Shown: piece after piece, positions 46,275 to 56,756 of the stretch
Position numbering within the stretch: position 1 is the first letter of the stretch
How the letters are laid out: each line of letters begins with the position of its first letter
Origin: Suillus spraguei
Lineage: Eukaryota > Basidiomycota > Agaricomycetes > Boletales > Suillaceae
Direction of reading: 5' to 3'
DNA length: 64,000 nucleotides
NCBI GenBank assembly: GCA_016800925.1
Contig: JABCPU010000036.1
Location: 62,001 to 126,000 of the forward strand
Program-made: the position numbers and the translations under genes
Notes under the pieces: generated by a model
The model's input: only the letters and a program-made list of their open reading frames with translations
The model's database searches: none
What the model was told of the DNA's origin: nothing

Positions 46275-47149
46275 CTCCCACTCAAACGCAAATCACTATA
46301 TGCTCGTGTGACCATATCTCTCTCTACAACGCTCCTACTCAGAAAAGGACGCCGAATAAGGTGACGATGATAGTAGTAGAAGGATATATGAAGGCGGGAA
46401 TTTCAGTAGGCAACCTTCCTTCACTGACGAAATGAATGCCAGAGGGTATGGATAATACTGAAAGCGAAAATTGAGGAGGAATTATGAGAGATGGTGGATA
46501 TGATGACAGCGGACATGTTTCTGGATGCACTCCCACTTGGAAATAAGGGAAGAATGAAGAACCACGGAAGAACAAGTGCCAACAGTGATGACGAGAGGTG
46601 GCAGATAGTGCCGATGCCAATGACGGTAAATAGATGTCGACGATAGCAACAGAATGAGGTTTGTTGAGGATGGTGTCAATAGTGAGAGAGGATGGCGCAT
46701 TGTGGATTGAGTAGAGATGGGTTGGCGGCAGTGACCAGACCTAGCAAGACTGAAAACAAATATGTTCCCACTGGAAGACGTATCACTCGGACTCGTGAGT
46801 TGTGACATCTATGCCATATCCAATAGTGCTCCCACTCGGAGATGAACAGATAACGAGGAAAAGAATGATGGTGATGGTGTGTGATTGGGAAGGGTAAGTG
46901 ATAAAGAGATAGTGGTTTTGTGCAGAGAGTGAACAATGATAAGGGGACTGATATCCGATGCGCGGGAAGACGCATAGACAGTGTGGTTTAATCCAGAATC
47001 AATGCTCAAAGTAAGATGTGTGAAACGAAGCGGTCAGGCAGCTGTGACCAAGCTAGCTGTGTGGGAAGACACTGAAGTCGTTCAATAGGCCGATGAGACC
47101 AAAGTGAAATGAATGTGATAATAAAGAATGGCTTGAGGCTTGAAGCTTT

Positions 47150-47420
47150 GGGACTGTCAGCAATAGTGACGTAGAGTTGGCGAAAACGACTGTCAGGATG
47201 GCCCATGACGAAGGATTGGCAATGCCATGATGAAGACAACTGTCAGCGATGGTGACAGAGAATCGGCAATGCCATAATGGAAACACTGTCAGGGATTACC
47301 CATGACGAAGAATTGGCAATGCCATGGTGAAAACAGCTGTCAGCGATGGCGACAGAGAATCGGCGATGCCATAACGGAAACGACTGTCAAACGATGAGTT
47401 GGCGGTTTGCACAACAATAC
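47150..47420. repeat. Minisatellite in the LTR element interior
   Basis: Units of about 97 bp built from ATTGGCAATGCCAT, CTGTCAGCGATGG and GACAGAGAATCGGC motifs; two well-matched copies (from about 47215 and 47312) with degenerate flanking partial units. Confidence 0.7.
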
Positions 47421-47554
47421 ATCAGTGATGGTGACGAAGATTGATGGAGAGACGAGGTTCCTCTGGTAGCTATTGAAAGCCCCAAGGGATAAATGAGAGT
47501 GTACGAAACGAATGAATGAGTGAAGTTCCCTAGTCTAAGCCAGGGCTCATAACC

Positions 47555-47780
47555 TGTGAAGATCTGATGAGGCTCGGACTGGGAACGGAACGAGAAATGA
47601 CAACTTGGTATTAGCTCAAAAGACTAAAGAACGATATTCGACGACGAGAGGTTTTAATATGATGGTTTAGACGGAGAATCAAAGGGAAACGTGTCTGAGG
47701 CGTGCAACGAGGAGTGATTGTGTATGTAAAAGACAAGGATGAGTACGTACGATAATGACGTCGATAGTCATATCTTGACA
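47555..47780 (-). repeat. Right LTR (probable 5' LTR)
   Basis: 226 bp; differs from the left LTR by scattered substitutions, so the insertion is not recent. Confidence 0.85.
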
Positions 47781-47785
47781 CGAAA

Positions 47786-48419
47786 ATCTATATATATGAT
47801 ATTATTTCAACTTTCAGTAAGTGAGAATCGATGCCGATACGTAATGATACACGTCAGTTATGATGATGTCACGTTTCAAGTTATGAGACGGAGGAACATT
47901 TGTTTACAGCGCAGAGTCTTACATCTTGACGTGCAGTTGCATTTTCGAGTGGAGTCACCCGTCACCCGTCATGGTGAATTCATACAAAATGTACATACGG
48001 ATGTTGAGATAAATCACCACTTGTGAGTCATATTTTGAGGTAGATGCGCGGCGCGCCATGTTGCCTGTTTTTACATTTGAACAAACAAGGAGAAATCACG
48101 TTTGTTCACTTACTTTGTGCCGCAATCACTGCGGAAACGAGTTTTTAGGCAGATCCGATTAGTGTAGGGATAGACTATATATGCGGAATATAAACAGATG
48201 TCGCATACAACGCAAATCCCGAAGCGCTAGGCTAGCGAGAGGTACACAGGGAAGACTCTAATCCAACACTGAATACACAAGCTGTGCGGAGGTAGATTAG
48301 TTATCTATGTATCTAATCCGACGTCAGTATCATATCTGAAAACATGTTGTGTACATCTGAATTCTGTCTGCATACATATACAAAACAGATCTGATTAGAC
48401 TTTGCAAAGAACAATATAC
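47786..48419. other. Spacer in island B
   Basis: About 630 bases right of the LTR element. An open frame at 47739-48026 starts in the LTR and is not credible. No gene was seen. Confidence 0.5.
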
Positions 48420-49235
48420 ATGTGGTCTGTATGCTTCCTAGCATTTACTATTTGCTTCGGGGCCCCGTGGCTTCTTGCTCGCTATTCCCCTCGTTCTCTA
48501 CACCCCAATGGGTCCCAATGTCCACAGAGACGCCCAAGCGGTACCCCCATGTATCCTAGCCAACAAGGCATTAGTCAAGAGCGCCACTCTCGAATAAGTG
48601 GTACCCACCAATTTGGCCAGCCTCATCCTGGGCCATCCCCGCTCAACTTGCCCAACAAGAACTTGCTGCAGTATGATGAATACTTCAGCGGACCACGGCT
48701 GCTCAATCCTGCAATGGTAAACTATCAGAATTAACTGAATGTGAACATAGAAAACTCACATACTATTAGCTGGGGGGAGACGGTATGAATGAGAATACAG
48801 GAAGACCATCGTATAATAACAACCTACCAGACACGCCATTTATCCCTAGGCACAATATTAATGAACAGCACCAGATGATCATTCATCCCATGTTTCCGGA
48901 CCTGTGCAGCATCTCTCGGTCCTGGTATTGTAGATGACGAAGTTAATGTAGCGTTCATTCAAGAAGTCATTGATCGAGTCTGGGACAACAGAAAGGTGAG
49001 GGTGGACAATCAAAAAAATATAACTTATGGACTTACTCAGTCAACTAAACATCTGCGTGAAGATCCGAACTCGAAATTTGAGATACCAGATGCCGAATAT
49101 ATGCTATTCAGCAACGCAAAAGAAGTCAACCAAAAAAACTCACAATATCTCCATCGGTTAGCTGACTCAGGTTCAGTCAAACTATCATTTACTACTGGAG
49201 GACCTGCCCTAGCAGCGCCCAATAAGAATGATTGA
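48420..49235 (+). CDS. Hypothetical protein, doubtful multi-exon model
   Basis: ATG at 48420 opens MWSVCFLAFTICFGAPWLLA, a hydrophobic stretch that could be a signal peptide or membrane anchor, followed by a Pro/Gln/Asn-rich part. An intron beginning GTAAAC at about 48719 and ending TTAG at about 48770 joins in phase to LGGDGMNENTGRPSYNNNLP. Further right, VDDEVNVAFIQEVIDRVWDN and YGLTQSTKHLREDPNSKFEI up to the stop at 49233-49235 could be more exons. No family was recognised. It lies among transposon remnants and may itself be an element-encoded or decaying gene. Confidence 0.3.
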
Positions 49236-50226
49236 TATTCTTTGAAATCTAGTAAGTAACATAGGTCAATAGAACTAAGCAAGAACTTGCAGCTTTCTGT
49301 GACTCCAGCCAATTGTTAAGCACTCCCAGTGTCTCAGTGTGCACGTCACTGGTGTCAGAACCTCCCATTGTACCTGCCGGTGAGCTTAGCTACCGGAGAG
49401 ACTTGCGGATAGATATTTCAATGTCCTACAGAGAAAATTAGTTAAGCCGTACAAGGGACTTACTATGGGCCCTGCCGTTCTGCACTCAAAAGTGAATTTA
49501 AATGTTTTCACCCCCATGGGGAGCTCGAACTTGATTGCATTGCGGACTGCCATAGCGTGAGTAATAGGAACAAGCTGTAACGCAGGACTTGAGAGATTTG
49601 AAAAACTTACTTTGCTTTAAGCATAACCTAAACAGACGTCAAAAGATTGAATTTGCGAGGCTGGTTAGTGGTGAAATAGCGAGTATTTGAAGAGAAGAAA
49701 CGGGGGTCTGAAAAGACATGTCGGCGAGGTCGGAAAAGTGTCTGTTTAGATGTGTTACCTCGGATCGAACGACCAAATTTTGCGTCCCATCGGATTTGCG
49801 TCTGATTACAAGGGTACCTACGTTTAGAGTCGGGTTACACGTGTCACCTTCCTCTGACTAGAATCTCATTTCTGCAGTGAATGTTGATGTAAGCTGGACA
49901 CTTACACATGACGCAAGCCATGACATCATTGTAGCTACTAATCGCTGATTGGACACCACGTCTCATAGATCCCTATATATAGGGGACCTCATGTATCCTT
50001 ACGCTAGCTTCTCGCCGCCCTCTGAATCATACGCTCTTCCACGTTAGTGTTTGTCTGGTAGTGTTGCGTCTACGACGGCCTTTCAGTTGACTGGCCATGG
50101 GCTTAACATGTAACATCTTAACTCAATCGTGGCGCTCTACGACATAGCCAGCTCATGCTACATATTACTCAATGCGATACTGATACGCCCTGTCTTGGAT
50201 TATCATTCTTCAAGGTCATCAATGTA
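49236..50226. other. Non-coding stretch with TATATA box
   Basis: About 1 kb without a supported gene. CTATATATAGG at about 49972-49982 is a strong TATA-like palindrome 80 bases before a CT-rich segment, as in LTR or gene promoters, but no transcript unit or second repeat copy could be tied to it. Confidence 0.4.
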
Positions 50227-50230
50227 GAGG

Positions 50231-50585
50231 TCAGAACAGTTTGGACAGCCTGGTCGACTCAGAGGCATCAGGAAATTCACACATTCTTGACGTGCTTAAT
50301 CAGCTTAACTCACTTATCTCAAAACTGTTTGCTCTCTCTCACATCATTCACCTGGCATATCTTATATTTTTTGAGTGCGAAATACAATAAAACATGTATA
50401 TTAATATATCTCAACTTTTTTTTTCTGAATTCATTCACGTTGAAATTTGGACAAGTAGATTCAATTTCACCAAGGCAGTTAATGTAAATAAGTCCGCATA
50501 AGGGCACGTAAGGAATGTGCGAATTTCCTGATGGAGTTTATCGAACTTGGATAAACTCTCGACCAGACTGTCTGATCTGTTCTCA
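50231..50585. repeat. Foldback element with long inverted arms
   Basis: Left arm 50231-50295 (GAACAGTTTGGACAG, CTGGTCGA, CATCAGGAAATTCAC, ACGTGC) recurs in inverted order at about 50504-50585 (GCACGTAAGGAATGTG, GAATTTCCTGATG, CTCGACCAGACTGTC, CTGTTC). The right arm has about 22 extra bases near 50534-50556. The centre is AT-rich. Confidence 0.65.
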
Positions 50586-50702
50586 CCTATCCGAGGTTGC
50601 GTCGGCGGCAGCCTCCTCACGGTGGTCGATTAAGTTCACGGCAGCCCTCTCACGGTGGTTCAACTTCGCAGTCCTCCCCACGCAAGCAGTGTGGTTGAAT
50701 AC

Positions 50703-50771
50703 GTGTTGCAAGGATATGTGATATGAACGCAATGGTCACGGTTGCGTTCGTGTTACATATCCTTGCAACAC
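50703..50771 (+). repeat. Compact 30-bp hairpin with 9-nt loop
   Basis: Arm 50703-50732 is inverted at 50742-50771 with 27 of 30 matches. The three mismatches become G-U pairs if the plus strand is transcribed, so the RNA would be fully paired. Confidence 0.8.
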
Positions 50772-50982
50772 TAGTGGTAGTCAGAGTGAACGATTATGGA
50801 GCGATTCAGAATGCGATTCAAAAAACAATTTTGGACGCTGAGAATCGGATTATGAGCTTAATCGTGCTTAATCGTCGGATTCTTGTGAATTCAACTGTAT
50901 TTCTCTTATTTAAAATTTATATTTAATTAAATATAGTTGTCCTGGCATGCAAGCAACTGTACCCTCTGCGTGTTTGAGCAAT

Positions 50983-51329
50983 ATGGCACCCAAAGATAAA
51001 GACATCCAACAAGCATCATCGCCAAAAACTCGTAAAAAAGTGCACATCAAAAAAGGCAAAAAAGGGCAGCTAGCAGGCACTGCGGAGGCGAAGGTCGAGG
51101 ATGAAAAAGCTGATGAGGAAGTGCCTGATATCAAGTGCGTGAAATATATCAGAAAACATATAAAACACAACTCGCCTTAGGAACTGTTAGTTGGACAGAT
51201 ACTTTGACTTGGTCCCTGGTCAGTGTTGTAACATCTGACGACGCCATTCCAAAGGGATTATACCCTGAGCCAGGTGCGAATGCATCAACTAAAAATGGAG
51301 GAGGGGCAAAGAAAACAAGAGTACTCTGA
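50983..51329 (+). pseudogene. Truncated Myb/SANT-like transposon-associated ORF
   Basis: Exons 50983-51134 and 51191-51329 (intron 51135-51190) join to EEVPDINWTDTLTWSLVSVV, then SDDAIPKGLYPEPGANASTK and NGGGAKKT, and stop. The first exon is Lys-rich (MAPKDKDIQQASSPKTRKKV). The WTDxLTWxLxxVV start and the NGGG(x)KKT end look like the opening of the Myb/SANT-like DNA-binding proteins widespread in basidiomycete genomes, often beside PIF/Harbinger transposases. The domain is cut after its first part. It faces a truncated transposase-like ORF tail to tail. Confidence 0.5.
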
Positions 51330-51359
51330 TTTCAACTAGATATCATAAAATTACTAGAG

Positions 51360-51978
51360 TTCTGAACGATGTCGTGCTTTTTTACGGTTCCTTTGCCAAG
51401 CCAAGCCCAACACAATCAACAACAGTCTGCGTGCTGGTCCCATTACCATCATGTCCGAAGCGGTAAAGTGCAACTGCAAGCTGGTCGGCAAGAAGAATTT
51501 GCTGGTTCTGGGAGTTGTTGGTAAACACAGGATCAGATGCGAGTTTGGTGCAGATTTGGTCAAAGGTATATGGGGATACTCGAAGACTCTCGCGAAACTT
51601 GTCAGGACGTCATGGCTTTAGTATATCTAGCACATGACGCATTTGAGATGTGCCACGAGGAAGCTGATTGCGAGCCATCTGGTAGCGGTGTGAATAGGAA
51701 TCACGAATAAATTCGTTCACGGGCTGGCCAAGTTGTGCCTCTGCAGTTGGTGCACTTGCATTAAGCTCGTCATCAGCCTCGGTGCCTGAGTCAGGGTTTG
51801 ATCCTGCAGATTCAGATTCTGTGTCCCAGTCGGTGCTTGAGTCTAGCCTGGACACAGTACTCAAACTGGATGGATCTGAGTATACAGACGAGTCGTCTGA
51901 AGGTTCATTGGTGTCTGACTCGAAGGTAGAAGACAAGGAGCCAGTGATGGGGGAACTCGAGTCGGAACTCATGGACAT
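51360..51978 (-). pseudogene. Truncated PIF/Harbinger-like transposase fragment
   Basis: Minus strand from 51978 (MSMSSDSSSPITGSLSS, an acidic/Ser-rich leader) to MRHVLDILKP, a TGA at 51610-51612, then in the same frame RPDKFRESLRVSPYTFDQIC, KLASDPVFTNNSQNQQ and LADQLAVALYRFGHDGNGTS, QTVVDCVGLG. This is the helical N-terminal region preceding the DDE domain in fungal PIF/Harbinger (DDE_Tnp_4) transposases. TGA probably replaces CGA (Arg), a C-to-T change. Near 51380 a frameshift precedes GKGTVKKHD. The catalytic DDE domain is absent, so the fragment is dead. Confidence 0.65.
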
Positions 51979-52403
51979 ACTAGTACAAGTTGGAGTTCAA
52001 GTCTAAAAAGGACGAGTCTCCATTCTCAAGAACACCATCTGAGCTGTTGAACTCATGTCCTGTAAGAATTTCGAGCCTCTGTTGGTGGCGCAGCCGGATT
52101 TGAGCTCGTTTTTTCTTTACCTGCAACGCAAACATAATTAGATTTTGCACTTGCACTTGCCTTTGCGTTCGTTGTGGCATCTTGAGTAGTCCGTGTCGCT
52201 GGTGTGTCCGAAACAGCATCTATATAATAATTGCAAGTATATTCACCTGTGAGGTAGTACTTAACATACATAGATAAGTTCATGAATCCAACGAGAATTG
52301 CATTGAAAATCCGTTCTCGCAGCTGCAGCTGGGGTGTTCAAAGTAAGCAGCGATTTTCACAGAGTTTTGAATCGTCTCTTATGTCATATGTCATTATGTC
52401 ATA
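51979..52403. other. Spacer with dispersed-repeat segment
   Basis: No gene. 52336-52359 is the exact match to 14569-14592. Confidence 0.5.
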
Positions 52404-52590
52404 GGGGAGCTCAGAGTAGCTTTCAAGCGTCAAGGGTTAACAGATGCTTATATAAGCAGATAACCAACCACTCGCTACATGCAATAAACATAGTGCTCAA
52501 TATGGTATATGTGATGTATTTTGTGCAAATTGTAAAATAATTAGTTTCGGGCAACAGTTGAAGCGGACAGCGGTCTACTCTGAGCTCTCC
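52404..52590. mobile_element. 187-bp MITE with 16-bp TIRs and TA target duplication
   Basis: Left end GGGGAGCTCAGAGTAG (52404-52419) matches the reverse complement of the right end CTACTCTGAGCTCTCC (52575-52590) at 15 of 16 positions. TA occurs on both sides (52402-52403 and 52591-52592). The interior is non-coding, AT-rich and includes TTATATAAG. Size, TIR and TA duplication fit a Tc1/mariner-type MITE. It ends 75 bases before the Sac gene start codon. Confidence 0.8.
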
Positions 52591-52665
52591 TATTATTTGT
52601 ACGGTCACCCGCTACAAGTCTATCATCATCATCATCAGCGCTGAATCAGTGTGCTCGTCGCCGCC

Positions 52666-55600
52666 ATGCATGCCAAAACTTCTGCTCCTAGCGAGCCGTC
52701 AATGGTTGGCCGTATAGTAGCACCCACGACAGGTCTGCAACCGAATTATGTCGTTCCTCCAGTCCCGCACCCCAATCCTCACGAGTACATCGTGTTGATC
52801 GCATCAGAGGATGGTCTTCTCATGCGTCCGCATCGTGCGGGACTGCCTTACCCTACGTCATATGTTCGTGTGTCATGGGGCAAAACAGCAAACATAGCGG
52901 AGCTGCCCAGCGATGGTAGAAGTACTTCTGTTGATTGGAAAGAGGGTGTAGTCATCTATGGAATTGTGGGTTTGATAACATTGTTCAATGGTAACATGAT
53001 TTCATCATCTGCTCACCCGTGGTGAGATCAAGACTGAATACTCTTCGGCCAGCCTCATACCTCTTAGTCATAACGTCTCGATCTGACGTCGGACAATGTG
53101 AGCTACCTCTATCTTCGAACATAGTAAGACTCTCACGAGGCTTAGTGTTTGATGCCTCGCACTTGATCTATGGTGTGAAAAGCGTTGTATCCATACCCCT
53201 TGTGAAGGATCGTGCCAAATCAATCCTTTCACGCATGGTATCTCGTAACATGTCCGTAAAGAAACCCTCCCTTCTTGTGAGCAATATAGACGGTCTCCAG
53301 GTCTCCGATGAAGGAACCTCGGGGGGGCCTCACGTAAAATTCGCAGACGAAGAGGAAGTAAAGATCTTGACTCCACGCGATCAAGTGAAATTCTCCGTCC
53401 ACAGTGCCGATCGACCTGTCTCACCTGTCCCATCCGGTGCTTCAACTCCTGCTTCTGATGTGTCGATTACCCATTCTCCGTTATCGACGATTGCAAATCG
53501 TATGTCGTTCTGGAGCCGTCTATCGAAGCGCGTGTCAAGCGTATCCGAAGGAGCAAACATAGAGGAGTCTCTTCTCAATGAACGAGAATTACTTGATTCC
53601 ATAATACACGATGCTGATGGAGTACCTGACAAGGTGATCGATTCCATCATAGCTACAACTGCGCCACCACCGGATAGCTCAGAGGAGCGTAATTCTGAAC
53701 TCGAGGAACGCATTTTACGTGGATGTCTCAGAGAATTCACTAAAGGCGACATGTACTTTGCTCTACATTTCGGTGAGTGCACTCATCATAGCTCACTATA
53801 CATGCAAATCATTACTTTCCTCAGATGTCACAAGATCTTTGCAACACAAACATGAGCAAGTCACAAAGCTGCATGCTCGAAACAAGCTACTTTCAGAACT
53901 GGATGCTCTTCCGAAAGATACGACTGTTAACCCACTGGAAGACAAAGTGGATGCTCTCTTCGAGCCATCTATCATGTTGCCATTGTGGAGACGGGTCGAT
54001 CGTCGTTTTTGGTGGAATGAATGGTTATCCAAGCCATTTATGGACGCTGGTGCAAGTGCCTTGAATTAAATATTCGTTTAGCATTAACTGATCGATCTTC
54101 CTCAGCTCCATTCATACGTGACACCAATAATGCAGGGATACATTCAGATCTCCTCGCTTAATTTACCAAAAGATACCTCTGCCATGCAGGACGATTCATT
54201 GGAACCCATTGATTACATTGTTATCTCGCGACGCTCCAGAGATAGAGCCGGTTTGCGATATCAGCGCAGGGGTGTAGACGACGAAGCTCATGTAGCTAAT
54301 TTTGTGGAAACGGAAGTAATTATGAGAGTTCAGGTGAGCGGCTCTGTTTGCACTGTTCCGCCGAGTTTGAGTCTCCTCAGTGGAACGGAATAAGCAACAT
54401 CTTCAGCTATGTGCAAATTCGAGGCTCAAGTGAGCAGTTGTCTGATGAATGTGTGATGCATTGCATGACCCAATCCAAGTTCCCCTATTTTGGACGCAAT
54501 CAGGTTACAGTATGAAGCCACCACCTGTCCTTGCACCCGAAAGAACCCCTGCACAAAACTTGGACGCCATCAAACGTCATTTCCGTCGCGCTGTCCCCAT
54601 GTACGGTCCACACGTAGGGCTCGCAATCAATGTCTCATATGGTCATCATTCACCTTTCCTTAGACCATTGTCAATCTCGCAGAACAACATGGGAAGGAAG
54701 AAATAATCACGAATGCATATCGTGATTATGCAACTAAACTGGATGCTAAGGATGTTCGGTAAGTTCACAATGACAAATTCTGATGACAGGACTTGAACGT
54801 CATTACAGGTACTGCGAGTTCGATTTCCACCGAGAAACGAGGGGGATGAAGTTAGTATCATCTGCCTACGGACTACGCTTTCCTAATCACTAGCAGGTAC
54901 GAAAGTGTTTCTAAGCTCATCAATCAACTCGAACGTGTATTTGAAAGCCAAGGGTATGAGCATTCTTTCATCCAACTTTCTTCGATATTGCGAGCTCAAT
55001 AAAATAGGTTCTTTTGGGTTTCGAACAACATGCTCCTATCAAAACAGAAGGGCATATTCAGGGTTAATTGTATTGACTGTCTGGACCGCACTAATGTTGT
55101 GCAAGTGGGTCGTAGTTCTCGCAGCTACTCCCCTTTCTTACATCAACGATAGTCTGCCTTTGCAAGGCATGTGATGAACATGCAACTTGAGGCTGTAGGG
55201 CTTCTTGGTCCTGCCCCAAACGGGAAGTCAGGAGTGGAAGTTATCTTTAATGATGGTTAGTTGTCGTTGTTCTTTCTGATAACGGGGTTATGGAGATTCA
55301 CACAGTCTGGGCCAATAATGGTGATGCGATCAGTCGAGCATAGTATGTGTAGAACGGCCTGTCGGAAAGCTTGCTCTTACTTTAGTCCTCCATTGAAGTG
55401 CTGGCACGTCTGCCTTAAAAGTAAATGTTTGATTCATTTCCAAAACCTGACCTGTATAAGCTGATTTTCTGTCGGTAGGGCGATTTTACCAGGTGAGCTT
55501 GTGCTTTCTTAAATATTTTCATCATTAATTTGATAAGTTAGAACTGGGAAGCGAGACTTGGGAGGTATGCTCAACGATGGTGTAAATTCCCTCGCTAGAA

Positions 55601-56756
55601 TGTATAGCGCAACCTTCAGCGACTGGTTTTTCCAAGCTGTCATCGACTTCATGCTTGGTTACAGGACTCTCTGTGTTTTTGAAGAATTTCTCATCAAGCT
55701 GCAATCGACTGACCCTAGAGAACTCATTCGCCTGTCAAGGATCAGAGCAGAAGCCATAGCAACTTCTGTTGCTCGTGTATTGTCTGAGGGCGAAACTTTG
55801 ATATCTGGGTGGACGATCTTTAGCCCAGAGCAATTAAATGTTAAATTTGACGATCGATTCGAAGAGAAAGTGTTACTCTTGGTGAGTATCAACCATGACC
55901 TGTTCAATATTGTTCTGACTATGAAATAGAGTGCCCGTGCCCTGTACATTGTCGTACGTCGTCCAACGACACGTTATTAGCTTATAGCAACATCTGACTG
56001 CCCCCGAAGAGCTATGACTACAGCTTGGAGAAGGCCAAGATGTATATCTGCATCCCTCTGGATGCGATCGTACGACTTGAGAAAGGTCACATTCGTTTGT
56101 TGTTGTCAGGTCAAGTAGCTGAACCGTTAGACAGGTGCTTATATCATCTCCCCCCTGGAAGAAGCGAGCAGGGATCCGGTGCAGAATGTTGGCTTTTCGG
56201 TTTACTGGCATGCCAGCGATAAAATTATCACGCGCATGACGAGTTACTCAATCAGAAACTATCCGGAAGACACCCCGGCGAGGTCACCGCCAGCAGTGTC
56301 GCTTAGTAGTTTTACCCAGTACAAGCCGATGTTACCACGTCGCGAGCCAACGAAGACCGCCAACCTGTCGGGGATCTTGTCTAAAGTTTCGGAGAACGCG
56401 GCTGGTACAACCAACGTCTGTTTTGCGGCTTTCAAAGCGCTCCCAGTGGATCCTGCTCGAGTTAGAAGTGGATCCAGCACTGGATACGCAGAGCCTGCGG
56501 ATGATCTCGCAGGAGCGACAAGTTGCAAGCAAGTCGTTGACATGATGGCAGACAGCATTAAACGAGCTTGTGAGGACGTAGGGAATTCCCCTGTTGTCGT
56601 GAATCGTGATGTAGTCAGGTGGGTAACACGCAGAATACTTTGATCACAAATACTCATTTCGAGAGCAGTCTTACTGAAGCTCAGAAGATGACCAGTATCT
56701 ATGCCAAAATGGAGTATGGCGTCAAGCGGTTAATTTGGCTGGGAGGTTTGGTGTAG
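52666..56756 (+). CDS. Sac-domain phosphoinositide phosphatase with hSac2-like C terminus
   Basis: ATG at 52666 (MHAKTSAPSEPSMVGRIVAP); stop 56754-56756. It has many small exons. The Sac domain runs from HEYIVLIASEDGLLMRPH and SYVRVSWGKTANIAELPSDG through LPLWRRVDRRFWWNEWLSKP, LHSYVTPIMQGYIQIS and PLFWTQSGYSMKPPP to the catalytic CX5R motif CIDCLDR (55069-55089) in VNCIDCLDRTNVVQ. After it, GKRDLGGMLNDGVNSLARMY, the IDFMLGYRTL segment and MYICIPLDAIVRLEKG resemble the hSac2/INPP5F homology region. Such enzymes dephosphorylate PI4P or PI(4)P-type lipids on endosomal and Golgi membranes. One intron is GC-AG (54052-54105), and two neighbouring exons are only 22 nt (55399-55420) and 14 nt (55479-55492). 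A truncated copy lies at 41733-42703, and a MITE sits in the promoter. Confidence 0.9.

Larger units (their letters stand above)
46049..47780 (-). mobile_element. Non-autonomous LTR retroelement with 5-bp target duplication
   Basis: Two direct repeats of 226 bp each (46049-46274 and 47555-47780) begin TG(T/G) and end ...CATATCTTGACA, with short inverted ends TGTCAAGAT/ATCTTGACA. The whole 1,732-bp unit is flanked by CGAAA at 46044-46048 and 47781-47785, a perfect 5-bp target-site duplication. A purine-rich GAGTGGGAG adjoins the left LTR when read on the minus strand, and GGTTATGAGCCCTGGC adjoins the right LTR where a primer-binding site should lie, so the element probably points left. The 1.28-kb interior has no gag, protease, RT or integrase coding sequence, only minisatellite DNA. 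It must have moved in trans, like TRIM/LARD elements. Confidence 0.85.

Noticed and set aside
46339..47286. Chain of minus-strand ORFs inside the LTR element
   Set aside because: They follow the minisatellite repeats, lack gag, protease, RT or integrase motifs, and overlap one another in different frames.
49740..50110. Possible solo LTR with CTATATATAGG
   Set aside because: No second copy, no clear TG...CA ends and no target duplication found.
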